Shown: positions 22,982-33,965 of the stretch, piece after piece
How positions within the stretch are numbered: position 1 is the first letter of the stretch
Layout of the letters: each line of letters opens with the position of its first letter
NCBI GenBank assembly: GCA_003194525.1
Contig: NBIV01000115.1
Span: 124,001 to 188,000, forward strand
Direction: 5' to 3'
DNA: 64,000 nucleotides
Source: Gracilariopsis chorda
Taxonomy: Eukaryota; Rhodophyta; Florideophyceae; Gracilariales; Gracilariaceae
Made by a program: the position numbers and the translations under genes
The notes under the pieces: generated by a model
What the model was told of the DNA's origin: nothing
The model's input: only the letters and a program-made list of their open reading frames with translations
The model's database searches: none

Positions 22982-23774
22982 ATCCCAACACTGTAGTGAT
23001 ATGGGGCGCCCTAGACCGGATTGAATTAACTGTCAACAATGCTGACGTTGTCTTGATGATCGAAACGGTTATATACTTGGTTACTCCTTCTGATACAACA
23101 CTTCCGGGACATTTTCGCTCGTCTTGGCTAGAGAAAGAAACGCTTTGGTTGCAAGAAAGAGTTGTTGCTTATTGCGGTCCGTTTCTCATCAGATTCCATC
23201 ATGTTTCCATTGTGAATTTTTGCTCCAGGACAATGCCTTTAGTAATTTGGGTCGGGGAGATGATGGATTCCACTAATAGCACTTTCCAGGTCTTGGGTGG
23301 TATAGGGATACCCTCGGATCGCGTTTCGCAAGGAATGAGCCGATCGCGTATCTAGTCGGCGATCAACAGAACCAACCATAACATCTGAAACCAGAATTGG
23401 GATGTGCTCATACGGTACAAATATAATGTGGATCAAAATGTTTGGATCTATTTGGAAAGCACGAGAAACATGCTTCTCGGATGATTCATCCGAGGACCAT
23501 GATCACCGACTGTGATACTCACGTGACCTGCTCTAGCTACGTGTAGTGGACTTCTTGCATTTAAAGGACTTCATAACTCCATGTACCTTACGCAACAAAT
23601 GACAAATGACCCGTTATCTTAACAGAGGAAGACGGATTCAAAGAGAACCGAGTTGAAGTTCTTCATCGGGTCAAGGACGGGGAGTGAACTGTTTTGCGAT
23701 CCGTCTCATTGAAAAGCGAAGGCTGAAATCAGTCTTCGCCGATACTACAGTATTGTTTTGAGTGCAACACCCCA
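22982..23774. other. spacer with possible upstream exon and two hairpins
   Basis: Contains the candidate minus-strand exon at 23239-23436. Two small adjacent hairpins lie at 23462-23479 (CGAGAA/TTCTCG) and 23476-23494 (CTCGGATGA/TCATCCGAG), and another at about 23718-23741 just before the next gene. Confidence 0.4.
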
Positions 23775-24837
23775 ATGGCTGCCTTTCTCGCTGGTCAAGC
23801 CCTTCCGCTTCATTCTAAGGGGATTATCGAGGGCAAAACTGGTATACGCCGCAAATGTGGCAGAAAAAAGAACCCTGCGAATGAAATCTGCATGATATCC
23901 ACACGGGCCAAAACGATCCGCCTACGGCAGCTCCTACAAGAGAAGAGGATCCATTTAATGCCATGCTGCGGAGATGGTCTTTCTGCAAAACTGATCCAGC
24001 GTGCGAACTTTGACTTCACTTTTATGTCTGGATTTGCCACGGCTGGCTCTAAAGGTCTTCCGGACACTGGGCTTTTAGGTTACAAAGAAATGCTAGAGAA
24101 TGTAGCAGAAACATCGGATGTCATCGACATTCCTATTATTGCGGACGCAGACACTGGATTCGGTAACGCTGTTAACGTACGCCGAACCGTCATGGGTTTC
24201 GCAAAAGCCGGGGCGTCAGGTCTGCTTATTGAAGATCAGGTAAACCCGAAAAGGTAACGTCTCACTCCTTCGATGCCACTATCTGAGATGCTAACGTTCA
24301 GCTCCTTCAACAAAATCTAGATGCGGTCATACAAAAGGAAAAGCAGTTGTCGACAGAGATGAAGCTCTATGCCGCATCCGTGCAGCATGTGATGCGAGAG
24401 ATGAAATCGCAGATGGCGACGGAGGTCCAGTGATTATCGCACGCACAGATGCGGGCCGCACAAGTTTTGAAGAAGCTTTAACACGCGCCCGCCTGTTCCA
24501 TGACCTGGGTGCAGACATAACCTTTGTCGAAGCACCTCAAAGTGAAGAGCAAATGAGAATGTATTGTCAGTCCGTTCCGGGCTTGAAACTTGCAAACATG
24601 TTGGAAATGGGTGACACCCCAATCCTGCCTCCGAAACAGCTTTTTGAAATGGGGTATTCAATCGCAGCGTATCCCCTTACACTTCTGAGCGCCTCAGTCA
24701 AAGCCCAAGAAGAGGTTTTGGCAAAACTGCGAGAAGGTATCCCGGAAGAAGTCCAACCGCTACTGAAGACTTTTGAAGAGCTCCGTGATGTTGTTGGTTT
24801 CCCAGAATACTACGATGCAGAAGAGAAGTATAAATGA
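23775..24837 (+). CDS. isocitrate lyase / PEP mutase superfamily enzyme, two exons
   Basis: Joined 23775-24253 and 24321-24837 across a 67-base intron (GTAACG...TCTAG); the splice restores KRCGH in frame. The 331-residue product has the superfamily metal site DADTGFG (124-130) and EDQVNPKRCGH (153-163), where the Cys is the general acid in isocitrate and 2-methylisocitrate lyases. True PEP mutases lack this CGH. VIIARTDA follows. The closest familiar group is the plant carboxyphosphonoenolpyruvate-mutase-like proteins, whose substrate is unsettled. A basic N-terminal 55 residues before TIRLRQLL may be an organelle leader. The convergent neighbour ends only 11 bases away. Confidence 0.88.
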
Positions 24838-24848
24838 AGGGAAGCAAC

Positions 24849-25895
24849 TCATAAGTAGCGCTCTCCCAGATTATCGATCATTTCTTCAGATACATTATTC
24901 TTTCTTAACGTGTCAATGAGAATGCGTATCTTCCTCTTTTCGGCAGATGTAAGAAACATTAAGACCATAGAGAAACGCGACACTTTTGTAAACGCTAGAA
25001 GAATAAGAGCTATAGATGATTTGTATCCCGGTTCACGCATGAGTGCTGTGGATAACACCAGTATCACCCGCTCGAGAAGTTGGGCAGTCAATATTTCTCC
25101 AAGAAGGCCTTGTTCGATACGTTGAGCACCAACTACTTCTAATAGGTATTTTGCCTGTGCCATCTCGTCGTCTCGAAGGGACTTCCATGACCTTTCAAAG
25201 TCTACTGCATTGCGAGGTTCAGTCGTGCCCCATTTGACAAGCAGGTCTTGCATAGTACTCTTGGATATTTGAACCAGCTCCGTATCATCCTGGTCTTTGG
25301 AGACAGCAGGACGCGATGTTTGCGTTGTCTTTACGGCCATTCCATTGCTACGCGCTGTTGTTTCCGATACTACTTCAATTCTTGGCTCGGAAGAAGCTGA
25401 ATTCCGCAGAGAAGATCGCAAACGCGGCGATGGCGGACGAATTCCATACCTTTGTTGCAAAACACGTAGTTCCGCTTTGGCTGTCGCGTTGTCCTCAAGA
25501 CCCAAGACAGCCTGGTAGTCTTCTGCCGCAAGTGCGTATAACATTAACTCTTTGTTTGCCGTAGCGCGTCGTAGTAATATTTTTGCGCTAAGTCGCTTGT
25601 TTCGATCTTCCTCGGGAACAGATATGTGAAGCTCATGCGCGATGGAAGCCTCAGCCTTTGCGCGCTCGAAATCTTTCAGCTTGAGAAAGACCATTGCCCT
25701 ATTTGCAGGAGGAATAGGGCTCATTGGATTGATAGACTCTGCAGCAGTATAGTGTTGGACTGCATCATGATAGCGCCCCTCGCGATACGCATTATTTCCC
25801 TTCTCTTTCTCTTCGTCGAAGGACTTCTGCAATGACGGTGGCAGCCTCCCTGTGAGGCTTAGTTGCAGCAACTGTTCTTCAGTTCCAGATTCCAT
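24849..25895 (-). CDS. TPR protein with RPAP3 C-terminal domain
   Basis: 348 residues. Residues about 25-150 form three TPR units (EKEKGNNAYREGRYHDAVQHY is a clear first unit), the kind that binds Hsp70/Hsp90 tails. A Ser/Thr-rich linker follows. Residues about 225-345 match the RPAP3_C/SPAG1 helical domain (FERSWKSLRDDEMAQAKYLL). RPAP3 bridges Hsp90 and the RuvB-like ATPases in the R2TP complex that assembles RNA polymerases and other large complexes; its C-terminal domain contacts RUVBL2. It is shorter than animal RPAP3, with one TPR block instead of two. The start is the ATG at 25895. Confidence 0.85.
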   Translation of the reverse strand: MESGTEEQLLQLSLTGRLPPSLQKSFDEEKEKGNNAYREGRYHDAVQHYTAAESINPMSPIPPANRAMVFLKLKDFERAKAEASIAHELHISVPEEDRNKRLSAKILLRRATANKELMLYALAAEDYQAVLGLEDNATAKAELRVLQQRYGIRPPSPRLRSSLRNSASSEPRIEVVSETTARSNGMAVKTTQTSRPAVSKDQDDTELVQISKSTMQDLLVKWGTTEPRNAVDFERSWKSLRDDEMAQAKYLLEVVGAQRIEQGLLGEILTAQLLERVILVLSTALMREPGYKSSIALILLAFTKVSRFSMVLMFLTSAEKRKIRILIDTLRKNNVSEEMIDNLGERYL

Positions 25896-26603
25896 TGGTT
25901 CTACTCAGTTATGTTGAACGTCTTGGTCGCAGGTAAATGCTATATTGGTTTTCTCACCCTCTAACCGAATCTTCGCCTCAAGAGGATTACTTTGTTAGAA
26001 CAAACACCGGCAGATGCTTGGAAAAGCAATCAGTTCAGGCCTGAATCATTTCATCCCAACGCACTGCGACACTCGACAAATACCTCAGTATGGTGGTGGG
26101 GCCACGAGTGATGATGATGACCTTCCCTAACACGACGGAAAATGCGGAAGGCGCAGGAAAACTCTCGCTTATTGTCAGATCCCAGACAGCACAGTTCGGT
26201 CCATCCAGAAGCGATCCAAACGTATCTTATTTTCTGTGTAGATTTGCAACTCGAAATAGCCATTATCTATTAATCATACGGATGCTTCGAAATTCGCAGT
26301 GCGGATGGCGCACGCCCTGAGATCGCTGTTCCACCATCTGCCATTCCGAGTCGCACAAGTTCCACGGAGGTGTCAGTGCAATTGCGGAATATCCAATCGT
26401 GTCAAGGTAGTATACTGTGGATAGGAGAACAGTTAAGATTCACAAACTCGTTCTGTTCAAACGCTTTCCTCATAGAACCCGATCGAACAACTTCCGTTCA
26501 TGCTCACAACGTCATAATCGTGGCTTCCTACGTATCTCTTCTACTTGCCCAACTCTAATTCGTTCTTGATTTGTTGGTCGTCTATTCGCCGACGAACGTC
26601 AGA
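25896..26603. other. divergent promoter region
   Basis: Upstream sequence shared by the TPR gene and the dikinase. No motif copy and no convincing ORF. A CGTCAG directly before the dikinase ATG could be an acceptor if a leader exon exists. Confidence 0.45.
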
Positions 26604-29600
26604 ATGCCGAATCTTGACCTTTCCGTGAGTTGCGATACTACCAATTGGGGTGAAGAAGTAGCTGTGGTTGGATCATGGAATTCGTGGAGCAAAAAGCACT
26701 TCACCAAGCTTGTTACAAGTCCGTCACAATTTCCAGTGTGGCATGCCTCGATTTCTCTCACCGATAACATGGCAAAGGCGCCAGTCGAGTATAAGTACGT
26801 CATCGTTAAAAGTGGAGCCATAGCCCGATGGGAAGGAAACGGCACACGGTGTAACAGAGTGGCAAACGTTTTGAGTGAGAACAAGATATTGGACGTTTAT
26901 GGACGGATCGACGGCGAACCTCAAGAGGCTTCTCACGTTTCTGGAGCCACAAGGGAATGGCATGGAGGCACGCAAGGCGGTCCGATGAACCCTAACGCAA
27001 ATGGGCTCGGAACTCTAGAGAAGGCAATCATAGAAATGAATATGACACAGAAAAGCTGGCGTCAGCGCTTGGCCTTTGTTCGCGCATTGTTCACTGACGA
27101 TGAAGCCGCCAAAAAGATCGGGTTTAACAAGCACTCAATCGATGCATTAGCCACCATTTCCACGTATCTGTCCTTTCTTTCTAACGGGCAGGTGAAATGC
27201 GAGGAAGACGGCGGTCATCACCGACCAAACCATCACGCTTTGGAAGCTCAGAAACTGGAAGCGGCACTAGATTCTATCGTGAAACATGTGATGGACAACA
27301 CGAGCTTGCGGAAGTCCTCACAACCCGAGTCCTATATTCCTTACGTAATTCGAAAGGTTTATCCCCAACTGCCTTCTTACAGCTCACAGTTCACAACCAG
27401 CGTTCCCTTGACTCGGATTCGAGATATTGCGCATCGCAATGACATACCACACGATTTCAAGCAAGAGATCAAACGGACCCTTCAGAACAAGCTGCATCGC
27501 TGCGCGGGGCCGGAAGACTTGCAGACAAGCGCCCGACTGTTGGAAAGAATCAACAATAGTGATTTCAGTCACGACTTCAAGAAAGAGTTTGCCATTTTTC
27601 ACGCCGAGCTCTGTGAGTTCTTTAACGTTTCTTCGCTCGATAGCCGCTTGCAATACCTAATTGACAGTGAACATGTACGCTCTATTGCGCACATGTCAGC
27701 CAGTCTGCTGACGATGAGGAAGGAGAAAAGGCCTGCTCACGAGCAATTCAAGATGGTCACAGAGCTTCGTTCAGGACTATCAGATCTGTCTATAATGAAA
27801 GCAAATGGGAATAAATCACAGGCAGACCTTCCGAGCGAGCACGTACAAAAGGTCAGACTGGCTGACGTGGACCTTGAATCATACGCGTTCGTGCTGCTAG
27901 CGGAAATTGCAGCGGATATCGAGGAACACGTCGAGAACAGCATGAATTGGTCGTACTCTCTTAACGCTCTTTCAAACGCTCTGCTGAATATTGGGCTATC
28001 AAGCATCCTTCCGAGCGAAGCAACTGCAGCGGCAGCCGAGTTGAGCGCAGTATCGCAGATTGCTGACGGCTTCAAAACTGAAAAACTGTTTCTTCTACGT
28101 AGCAAAGCGGCGTCGGACCGTGCTTTACGACTGACTCATAGCTTCTCCGTAGCGATTTCAGATGTGTACAACAGGCGTGCACGACTGCTCGGCAGAGGAC
28201 TCGGCGTGAACGAAGAGTCGATTTCGGTTTTCGCCGAAGCTGAAATCCGGGCAAATGTAACGTTTCAAGCAAGTCGCATAGCAAACGCACTGTGCAAATG
28301 CGTACGAAGAGAGCTGAACCTGCCGCCATGGGACCCGTTGTACAACGGAAGCGCGTCGGGTAGGGTGGTATTCGCGGAAAAGCTTGGTGATGTAATGAAT
28401 ATTGAGGAAGACGTACTTGCAATTTGTCGACAGGCTGACGGGGATGAGGATATCGCTGCTTGCGTGAGGGGTGTGATACTGGGACGATCACTGCCACACC
28501 TCTCGCACCTGGGCGTGAGGGCTCGACAAAGCGGAGTTGTGTTTGTGTGCGCGGAGGATCAGGAGGTGTTTGAACGGGTGTGGAACCGACGTCATTTGCA
28601 GGAAGCGAGAATGTTGGTTACTAGTGAAGAAGGACTTGCTTCACTGTCGCCCCTGTCAGAACCGCAAGAAGCGCACAGTCACCACGGTGCGGAGAATTTC
28701 GCAGCGGTGCAAGTGAGGGTTGATTTCGACGGACGCGACACGAAGCCAATCGCAATCAGTGAAGCGACAAAGGGAAACAGCTCTTCCAAATGCGCCCTCA
28801 TCGGTGAACTTTACAAGCTGGCACAAGGCAGTAATGGATTATTCTACGCGGCAAATGGAATGGTTGTTCCTCATGGGGTGTTCCAACAGCAACGGCGACT
28901 TCATGAAGAGGAATACAAGCGTCTTGTGCAGAGCTACCAAAAGGGTTACGAAGGGAAAATGGGCACGGATGAAGCGGCGCAAGCGTTGCGCTCTCTAATA
29001 GAGGAGAAGTTTGAGCTGGACGTAAAATGGTGCAAGCTGATTCAAGAGGGGATTGAAGGGGGGGACAAGGTGATGGTTCGGTCCAGTGCTAATGCAGAGG
29101 ACCTGGAAAACATGAGCGGAGCCGGGCTGTACGACTCGATAGCAAACGTGGCAGTGATGGATACGAGGGCGCTGCAAAAGGCTGTGGGTGAGGTGTGGGG
29201 CTCGTTATGGACGAAGCGAGCGGCGTCCAGTCGAGATGCATACGGGGTGGCACACGACAAGGTATCGATGGCAGTGGTGATCCAACAGATGGTTCGGTCT
29301 GAACTGTCGTTCGTGGCGTTCAGCCACGACCCGGTGAGCAAGGACGGCGACGCGGTGTACATGGAAATAGCAGTCGGGATGGGCGAGACGCTTGCGAGCG
29401 GCGGCATGGAAGGAAGCCCATACCGACTGAAAGTGGAGCGCGGCAGCCTGGAGGTGGAGACGGTGAGCTTCGGGTCAGTGAGCGTGATGCTGGAAGCGGA
29501 CGGCGAGCGCGGGCTGCGGGAACGGGTGGTGGACTACTCCAAGCAGCGCCTGACGACGGAGGAGAGGTTCCGCACGACGCTGGGGAGACGCATTGCGCAG

Positions 29601-29717
29601 ACGGTGCTGCGGCTGGAAGCGCAGCTGCAGCGCGCGCAGGACGTGGAGGGGGCGGTCACGACCAGCGACGGCGAAGCGCAACTGTTCGTCGTGCAGACGC
29701 GCGCGCAGATGGAGTGA
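26604..29717 (+). CDS. PWD: phosphoglucan, water dikinase (PWD/GWD3 type)
   Basis: A 1037-residue alpha-glucan dikinase that transfers the beta-phosphate of ATP to glucan and releases the gamma-phosphate with water, needed for starch breakdown. Order: CBM20 starch-binding domain at about 1-95 (VVGSWNSW, YKYVIVK); a long helical middle; the phosphohistidine domain LPHLSHLGVRARQSG with His632 and His635; and a C-terminal PPDK-type nucleotide domain from about 740 (VMVRSSANAEDLENMSGAG). LSHLGVRAR is the PWD form; GWD1 has SHVSVRAR. CBM20 begins at residue 2, so there is no plastid transit peptide, as expected where starch is cytosolic. The start is the ATG at 26604. The 3' third is much more GC-rich than the rest. 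Confidence 0.92.
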   Translation: MPNLDLSVSCDTTNWGEEVAVVGSWNSWSKKHFTKLVTSPSQFPVWHASISLTDNMAKAPVEYKYVIVKSGAIARWEGNGTRCNRVANVLSENKILDVYGRIDGEPQEASHVSGATREWHGGTQGGPMNPNANGLGTLEKAIIEMNMTQKSWRQRLAFVRALFTDDEAAKKIGFNKHSIDALATISTYLSFLSNGQVKCEEDGGHHRPNHHALEAQKLEAALDSIVKHVMDNTSLRKSSQPESYIPYVIRKVYPQLPSYSSQFTTSVPLTRIRDIAHRNDIPHDFKQEIKRTLQNKLHRCAGPEDLQTSARLLERINNSDFSHDFKKEFAIFHAELCEFFNVSSLDSRLQYLIDSEHVRSIAHMSASLLTMRKEKRPAHEQFKMVTELRSGLSDLSIMKANGNKSQADLPSEHVQKVRLADVDLESYAFVLLAEIAADIEEHVENSMNWSYSLNALSNALLNIGLSSILPSEATAAAAELSAVSQIADGFKTEKLFLLRSKAASDRALRLTHSFSVAISDVYNRRARLLGRGLGVNEESISVFAEAEIRANVTFQASRIANALCKCVRRELNLPPWDPLYNGSASGRVVFAEKLGDVMNIEEDVLAICRQADGDEDIAACVRGVILGRSLPHLSHLGVRARQSGVVFVCAEDQEVFERVWNRRHLQEARMLVTSEEGLASLSPLSEPQEAHSHHGAENFAAVQVRVDFDGRDTKPIAISEATKGNSSSKCALIGELYKLAQGSNGLFYAANGMVVPHGVFQQQRRLHEEEYKRLVQSYQKGYEGKMGTDEAAQALRSLIEEKFELDVKWCKLIQEGIEGGDKVMVRSSANAEDLENMSGAGLYDSIANVAVMDTRALQKAVGEVWGSLWTKRAASSRDAYGVAHDKVSMAVVIQQMVRSELSFVAFSHDPVSKDGDAVYMEIAVGMGETLASGGMEGSPYRLKVERGSLEVETVSFGSVSVMLEADGERGLRERVVDYSKQRLTTEERFRTTLGRRIAQTVLRLEAQLQRAQDVEGAVTTSDGEAQLFVVQTRAQME

Positions 29718-30259
29718 GGCGCGCGCCGTGGGGCGGTCCGCCGCTGTCAGCCACTGTCAGCCACTGTCAGCCGGCGTGCTCATTCCCGCGCTTCGGCGCG
29801 CCACGGCCCGCACACGTGGCCAACGGCTGCGGCGCGTGCGCCGCGCGCGCGCCGCCTTTGTTGCGCAGCGGCGCCATGTCGTTGTAAGCGCCAGCCCTCC
29901 GTGGACGCGCGCCGATTGTGCGCCGATACGCACGTAGCGCCCCCTCCCGTGCGCCCCGCCTTACCGCGCCCCTCCTCCCCCCCCCCCCCCTCTAACGTTC
30001 ACATATATGTCTTCGTAGATAGCGCACAACGCACCCCAACGCCCACCCCCCAAACTCCGTTCCTCCCCCCTTCCCGTTGCTCTCTTTCCAACTGCAACTA
30101 CATACCCTCGTCCACTTCACTTCCTCTGTCCCAACTCTCCATCGCATCCCTTATCTCCTCGCATCCCTTGTCTCCTCCCTTCCCCTCCTTTTCTTCTCCA
30201 CCCTATTTGTCACTCCAATTCTCCCCCCCCCCAAACGCCTTCGGGCGCCTCGCCCATCC
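29718..30259. other. GC-rich 3' flank and C-rich leader
   Basis: After the dikinase stop come three tandem copies of a 10-mer like CCACTGTCAG (29741-29772), a CG-rich stretch, then from about 29940 a strongly C/T-rich plus strand leading into the protease gene, probably its 5' leader. Confidence 0.5.
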
Positions 30260-31729
30260 ATGGCGCACCCCCCGTCCCTCTCCCCTCCCCTCCCAACTGT
30301 TGCAGCGTACCGCATTCCGCGCATCGCACTCTTGTCTGTGCTCTTCAGTCTCATAGCGTCATGTTCCGCAGCACCCCCTTCTCAAATCGATAACCACACC
30401 CTGCGCCGAATCGTTCATCACTATCTTCGAAGCGGTGGACAACAACGTCTCCAGAAAATCTTCAACCTCCCCGACAATGTAATCTACAACCCCCTTCAAA
30501 CCTTCACCCGCGAACACGCCTACGAACGGAAACCAGACGGATCCGTTGTACCTCGCTACCTAACTTCGCCAAATCCGCCCACTTCTGACTTGCACATCTT
30601 ACGCGCCATGGGTTTGCACGTTCCTGGAGTTGACCCGGAGTCACACCTCATCACCTCCGAACGGCAGTCGCTTCAGAAGTGCGCAAACGGTTTCCCCCCC
30701 GTTCTCGTTGACGGACATAAGAGCAGTATTATCATCACCTATTCACGAAGTACTCCCTTCATCGTTCGAGAACCCGTTGAGTTATCCGTGCGAAAGTGGG
30801 CCGATCAGTTTGAAAGTGCTGTTCCTCTGCGCATTTGTTTTGCATGGTCTCACATTGGAAATGACACGCTTGGAGCTACCAGCAACGCTTTCCTTCCCAG
30901 AGACCCAATAACCAACCCCCTTCTTACTGATGCCGCCTATACCCCGGCTCTAGCCGCTTCTATAGAGGGCGTCGACCGTATTGAAAGTGACAAGTATCAC
31001 GTGCACATGATGCTTAACCGCGATATCAACTGGCATTATGACATTAGAAAGCGCGCCCCTGACAAGAAGTATGACCTTTCCACCACCGTTTTGCACGAGC
31101 TTACACACGGCTTGTTCTTCTCTGGTACCATCAAAATGGGCGAAGAACGTAATGCAAACAAGGCGGAGTTTCAGCGAAACAGGCCGGGACGATTTGATCA
31201 GTTCATGCAGGTGGAAGACAATATTGGTGTTGTCAGATCGTGCAAGAACCCTGCCGATTTGTACAAGGCTGTCACAAGCCCGAATCTGCGTTACGTAGAC
31301 AAGCCCAGAGGCGCCAACTTCGGCTTGTATGCGCCTTATCCATTTGCAGAAGGCTCTTCCACATATCACTTCAATAATACGCGCTCGTTGAATCGCGATT
31401 GTGCTCGACTGAACATTCCCCCTCGCCAGTGTTCTGACCTTATGACGCACGAACTTGTGTATTCGTATACACAGAGAAATCTGGGTGAAACTACGTTGAG
31501 GGTGTATCGGTCGGTTAGAAGTTCTCGGCAGGCACTTGCAAAAGGTGCCAAATGTGATGTGCCGGATTACTCGACGTGGTATTCTGCCGCTTCCGCTGGC
31601 AGTCGTGAAAGACAGATAGGGCCGTTTAAGTTGCCGACGTGGACCATCGCCGCTGTCGCCGGTATTGCAGGTTTGGGCGCCGTTGTCGTCATAGTGGTGC
31701 TAGTGAGCTCCGTGTTAGGACGTAACTAG
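30260..31729 (+). CDS. type I membrane HExxH metallopeptidase
   Basis: A 489-residue putative zinc protease. A signal peptide (IALLSVLFSLIASCSA) lies near residues 22-38, the catalytic motif HELTH is H279-E280-H283, followed by GLFFSG, and one membrane span at about 461-486 (AAVAGIAGLGAVVVIVVLVSSV) leaves a two- or three-residue tail. This predicts an extracellular or lumenal ectodomain. The third zinc ligand and a DLMTH stretch that might be a Met-turn cannot be fixed by eye. It does not fall into a metzincin or thermolysin family I can name. The ATG at 30260 is used because it begins the signal peptide; upstream only TTG is available. Confidence 0.75.
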   Translation: MAHPPSLSPPLPTVAAYRIPRIALLSVLFSLIASCSAAPPSQIDNHTLRRIVHHYLRSGGQQRLQKIFNLPDNVIYNPLQTFTREHAYERKPDGSVVPRYLTSPNPPTSDLHILRAMGLHVPGVDPESHLITSERQSLQKCANGFPPVLVDGHKSSIIITYSRSTPFIVREPVELSVRKWADQFESAVPLRICFAWSHIGNDTLGATSNAFLPRDPITNPLLTDAAYTPALAASIEGVDRIESDKYHVHMMLNRDINWHYDIRKRAPDKKYDLSTTVLHELTHGLFFSGTIKMGEERNANKAEFQRNRPGRFDQFMQVEDNIGVVRSCKNPADLYKAVTSPNLRYVDKPRGANFGLYAPYPFAEGSSTYHFNNTRSLNRDCARLNIPPRQCSDLMTHELVYSYTQRNLGETTLRVYRSVRSSRQALAKGAKCDVPDYSTWYSAASAGSRERQIGPFKLPTWTIAAVAGIAGLGAVVVIVVLVSSVLGRN

Positions 31730-32807
31730 TTTCGCACGTCGCCCATCCCTGCAACGCCAGTGGGATTTTTGTTTAGGAAACCTGTTTACCACATGTACAT
31801 AGCATTCTTTTTCTGTTCTGGTATAGACAAGGTTGTTCCGGTTTCCGCGGCACTATTCAAGATTCCTTTTATGTAGAACGAGTTTTCTATTTGTCGTTTG
31901 GGTCTTTCTGGAACGGGCACTTGCTTCGAAGGTTGTGCTATGCTGTGTGCAGGCCCTGCACTGCAGGGGTATGCAATCTCCGAGTTGGCACAACTGATGC
32001 GACCAGCTGCGCCAGTAGATAGAACCAAGAGAGAAGACTGTCCGGTGCACTGTACGTACATATGTGCAGCATTTCGCCTGTTCTAGTGAGGCTCTTTGTC
32101 ATTCATGATGCTGCTTTTGTGACCATTGCAAGGCCACTTCCTTTTGTCTAACAGCATCCCTCTCTCTCTCTCTCTATCTCGGCATGGTGAAAAGCAGCCG
32201 TTAACTCTCCGTCTCGAGAGCAAAGCACCTCGGGCCTTCCGTTGTTGTTGCGCCAGAACGGACCTTTCATAAGGGTTGGGAATAATTCAACATCATATAA
32301 AGAGCTCAACCTTTTTTCTGTAGAGGCATGGCACCCAACACAGAAACGGGCACTGGTGCTCATGGAACCTTCTAGAAATAACTAGAATATTCGTCACTTC
32401 CAAGTCGCAGACCCCCCTTCAAGCGGTACAGTGCATCAGAACGACTGCGCACACAACCGCTCGCTCAGTTCTGGTCGCGTTTCTAAGTCATGCCTATGTG
32501 TACAAATCGCGACCCGCTTGGCGCCGCACCTATCGTTTACAACTGCAACTTCACCCTCACAAACTCTCCTTCATTATCTGCGCTCCAATTTCTTAACCCA
32601 ACTCTTCTTCACGCGCCCGTCACACCCTCCCTTCATCAGTCAAACGTCTCCATTAATAACCCTCTGTTCCTTGCATTTTAATTTCTGCTTGTACAGATCT
32701 GTGCAGCTTGCTTGCTCCTCCCGTAGACCTTCACTCTTTGCGTTTCCTTATTTTTGTTCAAGACGTCTCGAAAGAGAGATTTTTCACAGTTTATGCGAAA
32801 CCGCAGT
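31730..32807. other. intergenic stretch before DnaJ gene
   Basis: Contains a (TC)n tract at 32161-32180 and a pyrimidine-rich leader from about 32560. Open frames here are short and overlap on both strands without protein-like content. Confidence 0.5.
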
Positions 32808-33936
32808 ATGGGGAGAGACTACTACTCCATCCTCGGTGTCAACCGCGGTGCCTCCCAGGACGAGATGAAGAAGGCTTATCGTAAGAATGCTATGAAATGG
32901 CATCCTGACAAGAACCCGGACAACAAAGCCGAAGCTGAGAAGAAGTTCCAGGAAATTGCCGAAGCCTATCAGGTAAGTGCTTTGCATTTCATGCGACCTC
33001 AATGCGCGACTCACGTCACATCTGCCTTGGAACCGTAGTGCTTAGATACTGACCTAGTTACAATTGTTTTGCTCTATGCAGGTGCTCTCTGACCCCAAGA
33101 AGAAAGAAATTTATGACAGATATGGCGAGGATGGCCTCAAATCCGGAATGGATGAAATGCCACGCAGCGGGGCTGGTACTTTCCGATTTAGCTCCTCTGG
33201 CGCCAACATGCGAGATGCAAACGACCTGTTCAACGAAATATTCGGCAACATGGGCGGTTTTGGCGGAATGGGTGGTATGGGCGGAATGGGCGGTATGGGT
33301 GGTATGGGCGGTATGGGTGGTATGGGCGGATTTAGTGGTATGGGCGGTGGCGCACCGCACGGCTTTTCTTCCTTCTCCCACAATCGCCAACCTCGCAAGC
33401 AATCCGACACCGAAGTTAACCTTCATCTCAGTCTCGAAGAGCTGTTCACTGGCCTCACGAAGAAACTGAAGATCACCAGAAACGTAGCTCGAGCAGACGG
33501 TGGAATGGACCGAGTCGCCAAAGTCCACGAGGTGCAGATCAAACCAGGATACAAAGCCGGTACTAAGATTAGATATAACGGTGCTGGAAGTGAGGCCCCA
33601 GGTTACCTCCCGGGTGATGTCGTATTCATCATAAAGGAGAAGGAACATGAAAGATTCAAGAGACACGGGAACAATCTTGAACTCTCGCATCGCATATCGC
33701 TTGCTGATGCGCTTGGTGGAAGTACGATAACCATTCCGGGAATCGATGGACGAGCTTATCGTTTGGACTGTCCAGAGGTGATTACCCCTAAAACTGTCAA
33801 AACAATCAGCGGAGGTGGAATGCCTATTTCTAAGAGTCCTGGTCAAAGAGGCGATTTGGTCGTCAAGTTTAATATCGTATTCCCTACCTATATACACCCC
33901 GACAAACGCGAACGGCTGCGGGAACTTCTTTCTTGA
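32808..33936 (+). CDS. class B DnaJ co-chaperone (DNAJB1/Sis1 type), two exons
   Basis: Joined 32808-32972 and 33082-33936; the 109-base GTAAGT...TGCAG intron sits in the J domain. The 339-residue product begins [11 protein letters not shown], has HPD at 32-34, a short Gly/Phe-type linker with a Gly-Gly-Met tandem repeat at about 95-120, then the two C-terminal beta domains ([27 protein letters not shown]) and a dimerisation tail. There is no zinc finger, hence class B. It stimulates cytosolic Hsp70. An in-frame ATG at 32793 would add MRNRS; I prefer 32808 because family members start MGxDYY. Confidence 0.93.
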
Positions 33937-33954
33937 AGATTGTTTTCGTTACCA

Positions 33955-33965
33955 TACCCTTGGTA
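33955..33965. promoter_or_regulatory. TACCCTTGGTA motif
   Basis: An exact copy 19 bases after the DnaJ stop and about 200 bases before the convergent Pol iota stop. It is the copy that does not fit a promoter position. Confidence 0.35.

Noticed and set aside
30151-30354. Minus-strand frame opposite the protease leader
   Set aside because: Antisense to a C-rich leader; Arg/Gly content is a mirror of the pyrimidine tract.
33240-33355. Tandem GGTATGGGC repeat as a possible noncoding satellite
   Set aside because: It is in frame inside the class B DnaJ and encodes the Gly-Met linker.
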